From the NCBI RefSeq assembly GCF_015767275.1, contig NZ_JADWMY010000005.1, forward strand, positions 62,001 through 126,000: a stretch of 64,000 nt of DNA, in the 5' to 3' direction. The stretch's first letter is position 1, and every line of letters begins with the position of its first letter. This stretch comes from Herbaspirillum sp. AP02 (lineage in GTDB: Bacteria; Pseudomonadota; Gammaproteobacteria; Burkholderiales; Burkholderiaceae_D). Positions 49,429 to 58,862 of this stretch are shown one piece after another. A program made the position numbers and the translations under genes. Below the pieces are notes generated by a model. The model searched no databases, was not told where the DNA came from, and saw only the letters and a list, made by a program, of their open reading frames with translations.

Positions 49429-51522
49429 TCATTGCGCCGCTGCGGCGGGCGGGTTTTCGCCATCGGCCGCTGCTTCCGTTTCAGCGGCAGCGTCGGGTTC
49501 CCCCTCCCCGGCCTCGGTCGCTTCCTCGCTGGCGGCATCCTCCTCGCTACCCAGCGCAGCCATGCCCTCCAGCAACTCCTCGTCGTCTTCGCCCAGATCG
49601 GTGGCCAGGGCCTGGGCCGCTGCGGCCGGCACTTCCAGCAGGCGCGCTTCGACGCTGAGATCGACCTCGTCCCAGCGCAGCAGGTCGAGCTTGACCTGCA
49701 GGCCGCGCGCCAGTTGCGGCAGGCCGGGCATGCGCAACACCAGCGGGATATCGACCAGGCGCAGGATTTCATCCTTCAGCACCACCGCTTCCACGGTGCG
49801 GGCGTTTTCCTGCGCCAGCCAGCGCAGGCACCAGTAGCGCTCCATGGTGGACTGGAAGTCAGCATAGCCGGAATAGGCCGCGTCGAAACCGGAGACGATG
49901 GCGAACAGGTCGGCATCGCGCGGCTTGAAGGGCGCCACCAGCGGCGCGGTCACGCCATGCTCGACGCAGGCCAGGATCTGCCACTGGTTGACCAGGTCGG
50001 TATAGCGACGCAGGGGCGAGGTGCTCCATGCGTACTGGTCCACGCCCAGGCCCTGGTGGGGGGCGGCATGGGTGACCATGCGCACCTGCATCTTGGCGGC
50101 CCAGCCACCGGCACCGCCGCCCTGGGCGCGATAGATGCCTGGCACGCCGTGGTCGGCCATGAGCTTGCCCCAGGTGCTGTTGGCGAAGATCATCAGCTCG
50201 GCCACGATCTTGTCCAGCGGCGCGCCGCGACGACGGCGGACGATGCTGACCACGTCGTTCTCGACGTAGAAGTTGAAGTCCACGCGGTTGTTCTGTTCCG
50301 GACGCAGGCCGAAAGCCTCGCGCTTGGCCATGCGCCCCTGCTCCAGCAGCTGCACCCATTGCCAGAGCAGCGCGATCTCGTCCTTGTGCGGATAGTCGCC
50401 GCGGTTCTCGGCCAGGGCTTCCTCGGTGACCAGGTCGTCGAGATCGTTGTGACGCAGGTTGGCGGCGATCGGCACCAGTTCGGCGCGGGTCTCGGTGGCC
50501 AGCACTTCCCAGCTCGACGGGTCCAGCGTGGCGTACAGCGACAGCGCCGGCCGGGCAGCACCGGCGTCCAGGGTATAGGTAGCCACCAGATCGTCGGGCA
50601 GCATGGTGATCTTTTCGCCCGGCATGTAGACGGTGGACATGCGCGCGCGCGCCATCGCATCGATGGCGTCGCCGCGCTTGATGGCCAGGCCCGGTGCAGC
50701 GATGTGGATGCCCACCCGCAGCTTGCCATCGGCCAGGCGGGTCACCGACAGCGCATCGTCGATTTCGGTGGTGGTGACGTCATCGATGGAAAAGGCCTGC
50801 ACATCGGCGATGGGCAAGTCGGTAGTCGGCGCGGGGATGTCGATGGCCGGAAAGCCGGTGCCACGCGGGAAGAATTCATGAAGGAAGCGTGCATAGTGCA
50901 GGTCCTTGGGCGAGGCCACGCCGCCGGCGGCCAGCATGAGGCGCTGCGGGGTGGTCTGCATTTCCTTGGCGGCGGCGTCCAGGGCCTTGTACTCGATGCC
51001 GTTCTTGTCCGGCTTGAAGAGCAATTGCAGGGCGATCGGACGGAACGCCTCCGGCAGCCTGTGGGCCTTGAGTTCTTCCACATAGGCGGCCTGTGCCAGC
51101 AGTTGCTGCTTCTTCTTTTCCAGGCCGGCCAGGGCGGCCTGCAGCGAGGCTTGCGGAGCCGCCTTGTAGCGTCCGCGGCCCTTCTTGTAGAAATAGATCG
51201 GGGCGTGATGCAGGCACAGCAGCAGGCCTGCAGCTTCCGGCGGCAGGGGCGCGTGGCCAAAGTATTCGGCGGCCAGGTCGGTGAAGCCGAACTCTTCCTC
51301 GCCGGCCACTTCCCACAGGAAGTCCAGGTCGACCTCGGCGGCGATGGCCTGCGCCTGCTCCAGCAATTCCTGCGGCGCGGGCGAGGCGAACTGCAGCAGC
51401 GCGTCGCGCGACTTGACCTTGGTACGCTTGCCGGAGGCCATCTCGACCTGGTAGGACTCGCCCTGCTGGGTCATGATGGAGCCGGCCTTGAAGTCGCCGG
51501 ATTCTTCGAACAGTAAATTCAT
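49429..51522 (-). CDS. RNase II/R-type exoribonuclease (RNB domain)
   Basis: 697 residues. The catalytic RNB core IDDVTTTEIDDALSVTRLAD holds the metal-binding Asp cluster, with GIHIAAPGLAIKRGDAIDAM, YMPGEKITMLPDD and the downstream STSPLRRYTDLVNQWQI after it. N-terminal region is not a classic cold-shock domain, and the C-terminal 70 residues are acidic and low in complexity (EDDEELLEGMAALGSEEDA). This divergent RNB protein is common in betaproteobacteria. It degrades RNA 3' to 5'. Start ATG 51522. Confidence 0.9.
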   Translation of the reverse strand: MNLLFEESGDFKAGSIMTQQGESYQVEMASGKRTKVKSRDALLQFASPAPQELLEQAQAIAAEVDLDFLWEVAGEEEFGFTDLAAEYFGHAPLPPEAAGLLLCLHHAPIYFYKKGRGRYKAAPQASLQAALAGLEKKKQQLLAQAAYVEELKAHRLPEAFRPIALQLLFKPDKNGIEYKALDAAAKEMQTTPQRLMLAAGGVASPKDLHYARFLHEFFPRGTGFPAIDIPAPTTDLPIADVQAFSIDDVTTTEIDDALSVTRLADGKLRVGIHIAAPGLAIKRGDAIDAMARARMSTVYMPGEKITMLPDDLVATYTLDAGAARPALSLYATLDPSSWEVLATETRAELVPIAANLRHNDLDDLVTEEALAENRGDYPHKDEIALLWQWVQLLEQGRMAKREAFGLRPEQNNRVDFNFYVENDVVSIVRRRRGAPLDKIVAELMIFANSTWGKLMADHGVPGIYRAQGGGAGGWAAKMQVRMVTHAAPHQGLGVDQYAWSTSPLRRYTDLVNQWQILACVEHGVTAPLVAPFKPRDADLFAIVSGFDAAYSGYADFQSTMERYWCLRWLAQENARTVEAVVLKDEILRLVDIPLVLRMPGLPQLARGLQVKLDLLRWDEVDLSVEARLLEVPAAAAQALATDLGEDDEELLEGMAALGSEEDAASEEATEAGEGEPDAAAETEAAADGENPPAAAAQ

Positions 51523-51538
51523 CTGCTTCTATCGCTTC

Positions 51539-52144
51539 TCAATCTGGTACATGGGCCGGCACCGGACGCATCAGCGCCTCCAGTGCCGGCAGGAAAACAT
51601 CGGTGACCATCAATATCCCGCCGCGCCGCATGAACAAGGAGCGGCGGGCCAGGAGGCTGGTTGGCAATGCGGTATCCGGCAGGGCCTGCGCGATGCGGCA
51701 CATCAGCGGGTGGCCGGACCTCAGGCGAGCATACTGGATGGGGCTGCGCCCCACCAGCGGATCAAAGAACAGGTTGGCGCCCAGCGGCGTATTGCCCAGC
51801 TTGCTGAAGAAAGGCCAGTCGGACTTCACCGAACCGGTGGACAAGACGGTGTGGCCAAACACCACCGGCCGGCCGTCGCCATGCAGGATCACGTCGCGCT
51901 CGACCACCCGGCTGCGCGCCGGCACGCCCAGGGCATCATGTTCATCGGCCAGGATCGCGGCGGGACGCTGGCGCAACAGGCGCACGCTGAAGGCATCGGT
52001 ACGGGCCTTCAGTTTCAGGGTCATGGAACCGGGGTCGGCCAGCCAGGCGCGCACGCAGCGCATGCGCTGGCCCTCGGCGGCCAGCAGCGTTGCCAGTGCC
52101 TGCGGGTGCGCCATCCAGCGCGCCTTGCGCGGGACACATCGCAT
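51539..52144 (-). CDS. ubiC: Chorismate--pyruvate lyase
   Basis: 201 residues. It converts chorismate to 4-hydroxybenzoate, the first step of ubiquinone synthesis. Seen are SMTLKLKARTDAFSVRLLRQ, RSRVVERDVILHGDGRPVVFGHTVLS and NTPLGANLFFDP, which align with the UbiC fold. ATG 52144 shares a base with the stop of the esterase gene (TGATG). The stop lies 16 bp from the RNase gene. Family identified by pattern; confident. Confidence 0.88.
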   Translation of the reverse strand: MRCVPRKARWMAHPQALATLLAAEGQRMRCVRAWLADPGSMTLKLKARTDAFSVRLLRQRPAAILADEHDALGVPARSRVVERDVILHGDGRPVVFGHTVLSTGSVKSDWPFFSKLGNTPLGANLFFDPLVGRSPIQYARLRSGHPLMCRIAQALPDTALPTSLLARRSLFMRRGGILMVTDVFLPALEALMRPVPAHVPD

Positions 52145-52734
52145 CAACGCAGCACCTTGCCGGCGGGATCGACGCCGCAAAAGGCCAGCACCTCGTCCAG
52201 GTAATCCTCGAATTCAGCCATGCCGTGGTCACTGCCTTGGATCACGATCTGGCGCGCGCCCGGATAATGGGCCACCATCTCGCGCCAGTCCAGCACTTCA
52301 TCTCCGGTGGCCGCCAGCAACAGGTAGCGTTGCGGACGGCTGATGGCCGGGACCACCAGCGAGCGCAGTTCGGCGATGTATTCGTGCTTGAATTCGAAGG
52401 GTTCGTCGGAGTGGTACTGGGTGCTCACCCCGACATAGGATTCCAGGTCGCGCGGCGGCTTGACGGCCGGATTGACCAGCACGGCGCGGCAACCGAGGTG
52501 TTCGGCCAGCCAGGTGGCATAGAAACCGCCCAGCGAAGACCCGACCACGGTCAGCTGCGCCGGCTCGATACCCGCCACCAGCGAACCCGCCAGGGCGATG
52601 GCTGCCGCAGGCGAAGCCGGCAGTTGCGGGCAGAGGTAGTCGCCCTGCAAGCCCAGCTCGGCCATGCGCTGCCCCATCACCCGCGCCTTGAAGGATTGCG
52701 GCGAAGAACGGAAACCGTGCAGGTACAGGATCAT
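52144..52734 (-). CDS. YqiA/YcfP-like alpha/beta-hydrolase (esterase)
   Basis: 196 residues. YLHGFRSSPQSFKARVMGQRM gives the oxyanion region, VVGSSLGGFYATWLAE the nucleophile elbow (Ser in GSSLGG), and GSDHGMAEFEDYLDEV the catalytic His, with Asp in LAATGDEVLDWRE. Small cytoplasmic serine esterase, natural substrate unknown. It overlaps mpl by four bases and ubiC by one, so all three are co-translated. Confidence 0.92.
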   Translation of the reverse strand: MILYLHGFRSSPQSFKARVMGQRMAELGLQGDYLCPQLPASPAAAIALAGSLVAGIEPAQLTVVGSSLGGFYATWLAEHLGCRAVLVNPAVKPPRDLESYVGVSTQYHSDEPFEFKHEYIAELRSLVVPAISRPQRYLLLAATGDEVLDWREMVAHYPGARQIVIQGSDHGMAEFEDYLDEVLAFCGVDPAGKVLR

Positions 52735-54122
52735 GCCAGCGCGTCCAGCAGCTTCTGGTGTACGCCGCCGAAACCGCCGTTGCTCATCACCAGCACATGG
52801 TCGCCCGGCCGGGCGGCGGCCTTGACGGCCTGCACCAGGGCATCAAGCTCGTCGAAGGCGGCCGCCTTCTGGCCCAGCGGCGCCAGCGCCTCGGCCAGGT
52901 CCCAGCCCAGCGCGTCGCGTCCGGCGCGGGCGCCGAAGCCGAAGACCAGGTCGGCCTCGGCCAGGCTGCCGGGCAGGGCTTCCTTCATGGTGCCCAGCTT
53001 CATGGTGTTGGAACGGGGCTCCAGCACGGCCAGGATGCGGGCATTGCCGACCTTCTTGCGCAGGCCGGCCACGGTGGTGGCGATGGCGGTCGGATGGTGG
53101 GCAAAATCGTCATAGACGGCCACGCCATTGGCGCTGCCGCGCAGTTCCATGCGCCGCTTGACGCTCTGGAAAGCCCCCAGCGCCTCGATGGCCTGGGCTG
53201 CAGGCACACCCACGTGGCGGGCGGCGGCGATGGCGGCCAGGGCATTCATGCGGTTATGCTCGCCGGTCAGTTCCCAGACCACGGTGCCTTGCAGCTGGCC
53301 CTCGAAGAAGACATCGAAGCGCCCGTCCTCGTGGGTCTGCAGGGACCAGCCCGGCTGGCCCTGGGCCACGCCGAAGTCCTCGCGTTCGCTCCAGCAGCCG
53401 CGTGCCACCACGCGCTGCAATGCCGGCTCGCGGCCATTGACGATGAGCCGGCCGATGCCCGGCACGGTGCGCACCAGATGATGGAATTGGGTCTCGATGG
53501 CGGCCAGATCGGGGAAGATGTCGGCGTGATCGTATTCCAGGTTGTTCAGGATCGCGGTGCGGGTACGGTAATGGACGAACTTGCTGCGCTTGTCGAAGAA
53601 GGCGGTGTCGTATTCATCGGCTTCGATGACGAAGAAGGGCGAAGGTCCACCCTTGTCACCCTGGCCATCGCTCCCCAGGCGCGCCGAGATCCCGAAGTTC
53701 ATCGGCACCCCGCCGATCAGGAAGCCCGGCTGGTAACCCGCATGCTCCAGCACCCAGGCCAGCATGGCCGAGGTGGTGGTCTTGCCGTGGGTACCGGCCA
53801 CCGACAGGACCCATTTATCCTGCAGGATGTTCTCACCCATCCATTGCGGGCCGGAGACATAGGGCAGGCCGCGATTGAGGATCTCTTCCATCAGGGGGTT
53901 GCCGCGCGAGACCACGTTGCCGATGACGAACAGGTCCGGTTGCAATTCGACCTGGGACGGCTCGAAACCCTGGATCAGGGTGATGCCCTGGGCTTCCAGC
54001 TGGGTGCTCATCGGCGGGTAGACATTGGCATCGCAGCCGGTCACGGTATGGCCGGCCTGCTTGGCCAGCACGGCCAGACCGCCCATGAAGGTGCCGCAGA
54101 TGCCGAGAATATGTATGTGCAT
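52731..54122 (-). CDS. mpl: UDP-MurNAc:L-Ala-gamma-D-Glu-meso-DAP ligase
   Basis: 463 residues, Mur ligase fold. It joins recycled murein tripeptide to UDP-MurNAc. Seen are HIHILGICGTFMGGLAVLAK, the ATP loop SVAGTHGKTTTSAMLAWV, IEADEYDTAFFDKRSKFVHY, NLEYDHADIF and YDDFAHHPTAIATTV. Together with anmK it provides a wall-recycling capacity in this window. First gene of an overlapping series with the esterase and ubiC. ATG 54122. Confidence 0.96.
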   Translation of the reverse strand: MHIHILGICGTFMGGLAVLAKQAGHTVTGCDANVYPPMSTQLEAQGITLIQGFEPSQVELQPDLFVIGNVVSRGNPLMEEILNRGLPYVSGPQWMGENILQDKWVLSVAGTHGKTTTSAMLAWVLEHAGYQPGFLIGGVPMNFGISARLGSDGQGDKGGPSPFFVIEADEYDTAFFDKRSKFVHYRTRTAILNNLEYDHADIFPDLAAIETQFHHLVRTVPGIGRLIVNGREPALQRVVARGCWSEREDFGVAQGQPGWSLQTHEDGRFDVFFEGQLQGTVVWELTGEHNRMNALAAIAAARHVGVPAAQAIEALGAFQSVKRRMELRGSANGVAVYDDFAHHPTAIATTVAGLRKKVGNARILAVLEPRSNTMKLGTMKEALPGSLAEADLVFGFGARAGRDALGWDLAEALAPLGQKAAAFDELDALVQAVKAAARPGDHVLVMSNGGFGGVHQKLLDALA

Positions 54123-54206
54123 AGCGAATCTTGGGGTGTAATCCCGAGATTTTACCTGAGCCGGCCCATCCTCCCTATCCCCGCAGGCCAGCCAGCGCTG
54201 CCGTGC

Positions 54207-54533
54207 TCATGGGCTGCCCCCATTACCGGTGCCGGGTGGCGACGTCGGCAAGCCGGAGGAGGACCGGTTGCCGCGGTCCGTGGAACAGTTGTCCGGCCCG
54301 CGAAGGATGACCAGGCGCCTGAGCACCTGCTCGGCATGCCGGGCCGTGCTGTCGAGCCTGTTGATGAGCAACTTGAGATGTTGCCATTCCTCGGGCTGGA
54401 GGGGTTGGTCCAGACCATTCCTGACCGTGCTGACCCGCACGACGAGGGCGGCGACCTTCCAGGCAGCATCGTGGTAGACGGTGGCCAGCTCGTGACGGAT
54501 CTGGTCCAGTTCGGCCTTGCCGGGCTTAGCCAT
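54207..54533 (-). CDS. Small hypothetical protein downstream of the chemoreceptor
   Basis: 108 residues, not recognised. Soluble, with helical stretches (ELDQIRHELATVYHDAAWKVAALVV, EEWQHLKLLINRLDSTARHAEQVL) and a Ser/Gly/Pro-rich tail. ATG 54533 lies only eight bases past the chemoreceptor stop, so it is probably cotranscribed and may be functionally linked to it. An in-frame GTG/ATG further upstream would overlap the chemoreceptor. Existence is supported by position, function is unknown. Confidence 0.6.
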   Translation of the reverse strand: MAKPGKAELDQIRHELATVYHDAAWKVAALVVRVSTVRNGLDQPLQPEEWQHLKLLINRLDSTARHAEQVLRRLVILRGPDNCSTDRGNRSSSGLPTSPPGTGNGGSP

Positions 54534-54541
54534 GCCGCACC

Positions 54542-56275
54542 TCAGAACGTTTCCCACACGTCATCGGCTGCGCCATGGCCGGCTGCCGCACCGGCACTGC
54601 CCGCCCCCACCGCACTGCCTGCGCGGGCGGGGCCAGGCCGGGGTCGCCCAAGACGAACGGCACGTGGCAGTAATGGCGCGGACTCATCGATGACTTCGGG
54701 GCTTGCCGCCTGTGAGCGAGGGCCAGCCGGCAGACGGAACACGCCGACCAGTTCGGACAGCTGTCTGGTCTGATGGGACAGCGACTGCGAGGCCGAGGCG
54801 GCCTCTTCCACCAGTGCGGCATTCTGCTGGGTGACCTCGTCCATCTGGGTGATCGCCTGGTTGACCTGCTCGATGCCCTGGGTCTGTTCATTGCTGGCGG
54901 CGGAAATTTCGGCCATCACGTCGGTAACGCGCTGCACGCTGGATACCACCTCGGAAATCGTCACCCCGGCCTGCTGGACCAGTCCGCTGCCCAGGCCGAC
55001 CTGCTCCACCGAATTGTCGATGAGACTCTTGATCTCCTTGGCTGCGGTGGCCGAACGCTGCGCCAGCGAACGCACCTCGGTGGCGACTACTGCGAAACCG
55101 CGCCCCTGTTCCCCGGCGCGCGCGGCCTCCACGGCCGCGTTGAGCGCCAGGATGTTGGTCTGGAAGGCGATACCGTCGATGACGCTGATGATGTCCACGA
55201 TCTTCTTGGACGAAGTATCGATGCGTCCCATGGTCTGGATCACTTGGCGCACCACGTTACCACCCTCTTCGGCAATGGTAGAAGCGCTCAGGGCAAGCTG
55301 GTTGGCCTGCCGAGCATTCTCGGCATTCTGTCGTACGGTCGAGGTCAGCTCTTCCATGGCCGAGGCCGTCTCCTCCAGGGAACTGGCCTGCTCTTCGGTA
55401 CGACTCGACAGGTCCAGGTTACCGCTGGAAATCTGGCTGGAGGCCGTGGCAATGGTGTCGGTGCCGCTCCTGACCTGGCTGACGATGCGTCGCAGGCTGG
55501 TATTCATGGACACCAGCGCCTCGGTCAGTTGTCCGGTCTCGTCCCGGGATTGCGCTGCTATCTCGGCCGTCAGGTCACCGGCGGCGATACGGTGGGCGAA
55601 CTCGCCCGCCGTACGCAATGGCGTGGAGATCACCCGGGCGATGAACAAGGCCAGCGCCAAGCCTGCAAGCAAGGCGCCGGCCAGGATGGCCACCACCCAT
55701 ACCCGCGCCTGCTGGTAGGTGGCCTCCGCGATCCGGGTGGACTGCACACTGCCGTCGAGGTTGACCTGGGCCAGCTTGTCGATTTCATCGAGCAGGCTCA
55801 GATAGTTCTGGAATGCCTCGCCCAGCAGCACGCGCTTGGCCTGATCTGCCCTGCCCGCCTCGATGTCGGCGACGGTCTGGCCGTGCAAGGCGATGAATTT
55901 CTCGATGCGCTCATTGACGCTGGGGAAAAGCGCCTTTTCCCCCGGCTCGGAGATCTGGGCGGCGTAGGTCTTGCGCGCAAGAGCCAGCGTTTCCAGATTC
56001 TTGTTCATGATGGAGACGATGGCTTTGCGTTGCGCCGCATCGTCGTCGTAGAGCGCCATCTGGGCCTCGTTGGCGCGTAGCCGGGAAAGTGCCACCTTCA
56101 GGTCATTGAGCGAGCGAATACTGGGCAACCAGTTGCTGGCCAGCTCGCCCGTTGCCTGATTGACCTGGTTGATCTGGAGCACGGCAAAGCCCCCTAGCGC
56201 GCCCGTCAACACTAGCAGGCAGGCGAATGCCAGCAATAGTTTGGTGGCAATTCTCCGGTTGTAGAACCAATTCAT
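54542..56275 (-). CDS. Methyl-accepting chemotaxis protein
   Basis: 577 residues. TM1 is near residues 8-30 (KLLLAFACLLVLTGALGGFAVL). A periplasmic four-helix-bundle sensor domain (4HB/Tar type, about 30-185) follows, then TM2 (VVAILAGALLAGLALALFI), HAMP, and a signalling domain with hairpin tip EAARAGEQGRGFAVVATEVR. An Ala/Gly/Arg-rich linker leads to a C-terminal VWETF, the CheR/CheB docking pentapeptide type. ATG 56275 follows AAGGGAAAG. Ligand unknown. Confidence 0.95.
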   Translation of the reverse strand: MNWFYNRRIATKLLLAFACLLVLTGALGGFAVLQINQVNQATGELASNWLPSIRSLNDLKVALSRLRANEAQMALYDDDAAQRKAIVSIMNKNLETLALARKTYAAQISEPGEKALFPSVNERIEKFIALHGQTVADIEAGRADQAKRVLLGEAFQNYLSLLDEIDKLAQVNLDGSVQSTRIAEATYQQARVWVVAILAGALLAGLALALFIARVISTPLRTAGEFAHRIAAGDLTAEIAAQSRDETGQLTEALVSMNTSLRRIVSQVRSGTDTIATASSQISSGNLDLSSRTEEQASSLEETASAMEELTSTVRQNAENARQANQLALSASTIAEEGGNVVRQVIQTMGRIDTSSKKIVDIISVIDGIAFQTNILALNAAVEAARAGEQGRGFAVVATEVRSLAQRSATAAKEIKSLIDNSVEQVGLGSGLVQQAGVTISEVVSSVQRVTDVMAEISAASNEQTQGIEQVNQAITQMDEVTQQNAALVEEAASASQSLSHQTRQLSELVGVFRLPAGPRSQAASPEVIDESAPLLPRAVRLGRPRPGPARAGSAVGAGSAGAAAGHGAADDVWETF

Positions 56276-56550
56276 GACTTTCCCTTGTCGTCGGATATGC
56301 AAAAAATGGCGCCGGTCCGGCTACCGCAGCCGGACCGGCACGCATGCTGCACCCCGAACTTAACCGCATCCTCGCGGCGGTTCCCATTCCCGAAAAAATT
56401 CCTGCGCATTTTTTCGGAGCGCTTCGTTTCCGTGGAGAGGACGCCCGGACCTTGAGGGAAAATTACAAGAAAGACTTGAAGTTTCGTTAAACATTTTCTG
56501 ACCCGAATCGACATGCTGCCCCCTTGGAAACGCCATGGAAGCAACAGAAA

Positions 56551-57582
56551 ATGCCACTGAGCGCTTTTCTGATCGAAAGCCGTATCAAAAAGCAAGCCCC
56601 CATTCCCCTCCCGGGTTCAAGAACCGAGGTCACACTCTCCAGCCCGGAAACCAACGAAGCATGGCTGCAGGAGACAAGCGCGAAGGTGGAGCTGCCGGAG
56701 GGGCATCACGGCCCCCTGCACTATGAAAGTGAATATTTCCTGCTACCCAAGGGAGGGGCATATCGCTCCTCAAGTCCTTCCGGATGGGTCCTGCACAACC
56801 CGCCCGAAGTTGACGGTTACAGCCTGTACATCCCGCGCAGCGGCACACTGTCCTGGCAAAACGGCGCCGACGTCATCGACTGTCACGGTGGCAGTGGCAT
56901 CCTCCTCGACCTGGCGCAGGCCCAGATGCAGCAGATCGCCTGTTCCAGCCAGTCGTCGGGGCAGGGCTTCTTCTTTTCGCGGCATGGTCTGACGCTGAAA
57001 CTGTCCATGCTGCTCGATGCCCCGGTACACCGGCAACTGCACTTCCACTCCCCGCTGGTGCAGGCGCCGCACCTGCTGGCGCCACTGACATCGCTCATCG
57101 ACATCGTCGCCCAGGGGCTGGTGGGAGCGGCGCCGCTCAAGCATGCGCCGCTGGCCATGGCCAACCTGCTGCAGGCGGCAAGCTACCTGATCCTGCACAA
57201 CCTGCCGCACAATCACTCGGACGCCCTGGCACGCCACCCTGCCGCACCCGCGCCGCGCCAGATCAAGCGGGCGGTTGAGTTCATCATGGCCAGGCTGTCG
57301 GCGCCCATCACGCTCGTTGACATTGCCCAGCATGCCGCCATCAGCGTGCGCTCACTGCAGTCGGGCTTTCGCAAATACCGGCAAATGACTCCGATGGAAT
57401 ACCTGCGGACCCAACGCCTGGCACGGGTGCGGGAAGACCTGCTGGATCCGGCCATTCCGCCTGAAATCCCGCACATCGCGCTGAGCTGGGGCTTTACCCA
57501 TCTCTATCTGTTCATGCGCTATTACAAGAAACAGTTCGGCGAAAGTCCGCAGGCGACGCTGGGCAGGCGCAAGGTGAAATGA
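56551..57582 (+). CDS. AraC family transcriptional regulator
   Basis: 343 residues. An N-terminal cupin-like effector region of about 200 residues (HHGPLHYESEYFLLPKGGAY, GYSLYIPRSGTLSWQ), similar to AraC-binding-like domains, is followed by the C-terminal double helix-turn-helix: ITLVDIAQHAAISVRSLQSGF and IPHIALSWGFTHLYLFMRYYK. It is divergent from the chemoreceptor with a 275-bp gap in which I see no clear operator. GGAAG lies nine bases before ATG 56551; a TTG at 56524 is possible. Target genes unknown. Confidence 0.9.
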   Translation: MPLSAFLIESRIKKQAPIPLPGSRTEVTLSSPETNEAWLQETSAKVELPEGHHGPLHYESEYFLLPKGGAYRSSSPSGWVLHNPPEVDGYSLYIPRSGTLSWQNGADVIDCHGGSGILLDLAQAQMQQIACSSQSSGQGFFFSRHGLTLKLSMLLDAPVHRQLHFHSPLVQAPHLLAPLTSLIDIVAQGLVGAAPLKHAPLAMANLLQAASYLILHNLPHNHSDALARHPAAPAPRQIKRAVEFIMARLSAPITLVDIAQHAAISVRSLQSGFRKYRQMTPMEYLRTQRLARVREDLLDPAIPPEIPHIALSWGFTHLYLFMRYYKKQFGESPQATLGRRKVK

Positions 57583-57639
57583 CGGGATGCATGATGGCAG
57601 GCGGGCACGGCCTCGCCCGGCTGCGGGTATCATGTGGCC

Positions 57640-58278
57640 ATGTCTGAATTCGAATTCACCTCCCCCACCGAGCAACTGCGCGCCGAGATTGCCGCTGCCG
57701 CTGCCCGCATGATTGCCGAGGATGGCGCCGACTATGGCAGCGCCAAGCGCAAGGCCGCCCGTCAGATCCTGGGCAACCAGAAAGTTAGGGGCGAAATTAT
57801 GCCCGATAACCAGCAGATCGAAGAAGAAGTGCGCATCTACAATGAACTCTTCTTTGCCGACACGCAGCCAGCGCGGCTCTTGCACCTGCGCCGGGTGGCA
57901 CTGCAGTTGATGCAGGACCTGCAACACTTCAACCCTTATATTACGGGCGCTGTCTGGAATGGCACGGCAGGGGAACATTCCGACATCCATCTGCAGCTGT
58001 TTTCGCCCAGCGCCAAGGATGTGGAAATCTTTCTGCTCAACAAGAATGTGAACTTCGAGGTCGGCGAGACGACGCACTTCCGCAGCGGGCAGACGGTGGA
58101 AACCCTGAGTTTCCTGCTCCCCCAGCGCGGTGCCGATCCGGAATTGGCGCATCTGGCGCTCTATGAAGAAGACGATCTGCGCGGCAGCCTGCGCACCGCC
58201 CCCGGAAAACGCGCCGAACGGGGCGACGCCGCCGCCCTGGCACAACTGATCGAGACCACTTCCAAAGAAGACGCGTGA
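57640..58278 (+). CDS. Conserved hypothetical protein with a nucleotidyltransferase-like motif
   Basis: 212 residues, soluble, helical N-terminal half (IAAAAARMIAEDGADYGSAK, KAARQILG). The central ITGAVWNGTAGEHSDIHLQLF resembles the G-x-GTA...SD[IV] pattern of minimal nucleotidyltransferases, but the second catalytic Asp is not certain. Its TGA overlaps the ATG of the thioredoxin-like gene (TGATG), so the pair is translationally coupled. GTG at 57634 is an alternative start. Function unknown. Confidence 0.75.
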   Translation: MSEFEFTSPTEQLRAEIAAAAARMIAEDGADYGSAKRKAARQILGNQKVRGEIMPDNQQIEEEVRIYNELFFADTQPARLLHLRRVALQLMQDLQHFNPYITGAVWNGTAGEHSDIHLQLFSPSAKDVEIFLLNKNVNFEVGETTHFRSGQTVETLSFLLPQRGADPELAHLALYEEDDLRGSLRTAPGKRAERGDAAALAQLIETTSKEDA

Positions 58279-58799
58279 TGAAGAAACTGAAAAATGTGAT
58301 CCTGTTGGCGCTCGTTGCCGTGATTTGCGTGGGTGTCGGCGTCTACGCCAGCCATCGTGCCCACCCTGCCGACTCACCCGAGACCCTGGCGCTGAACCAG
58401 CTGCTGTCGCAATCGATGCCGGATGCGGCCGGCCAGGTCCAGTCGCTGGCGCAGTACAAGGGCCGGCCGCTGGTAGTCAACTTCTGGGCGACCTGGTGCG
58501 GCCCTTGCGTGGAGGAAATGCCGGAGCTGACGGCCTTGCAGCAGGAAATCGCACCGGTACAAATTCTGGGAATTGGCGTCGATAGTCAGGAAAATATCGC
58601 CAAGTTTGCGCAAAAGTACCAAATCCGCTATCCTCTCTTCGTTGCCGGAACCGGCGCCACCGATTTGCTGCGGCAATTCGGCAATCAGGCAGGCGGTCTC
58701 CCGTTCACCGCTCTGGTGGGCAAGGACGGCAAAGTCAAGAAGGTCTATCTGGGTCGCATCAAGTTCGATGAATTGCGTGCCGATCTGTCCAAGCTCTGA
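58278..58799 (+). CDS. TlpA/ResA-like membrane-anchored thioredoxin
   Basis: 173 residues. An N-terminal membrane anchor (NVILLALVAVICVGVGVYA) is followed by a thioredoxin fold with the redox motif WCGPC (Cys74 and Cys77) in VVNFWATWCGPCVEEMPEL, plus GLPFTALVGKDGKV with the cis-Pro. It faces the periplasm and probably reduces disulfides, for instance in cytochrome c maturation. Coupled to the upstream hypothetical gene; aroQ follows after 122 bp. Confidence 0.9.
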   Translation: MKKLKNVILLALVAVICVGVGVYASHRAHPADSPETLALNQLLSQSMPDAAGQVQSLAQYKGRPLVVNFWATWCGPCVEEMPELTALQQEIAPVQILGIGVDSQENIAKFAQKYQIRYPLFVAGTGATDLLRQFGNQAGGLPFTALVGKDGKVKKVYLGRIKFDELRADLSKL

Positions 58800-58862
58800 T
58801 TGAGCGCCCTGCCGCGACCGTACCCCGCAACTGCAAATCCGTGAAAAGAAAGTTTTTCTTGC

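Noticed and set aside
49432..51516. Long antisense open frame across the RNB exonuclease gene
   Set aside because: Same artefact; no recognisable protein features.
56276..56550. FliA (sigma-28) promoter for the chemoreceptor
   Set aside because: No convincing TAAA-N15-GCCGATAA match on the minus strand in the intergenic region.
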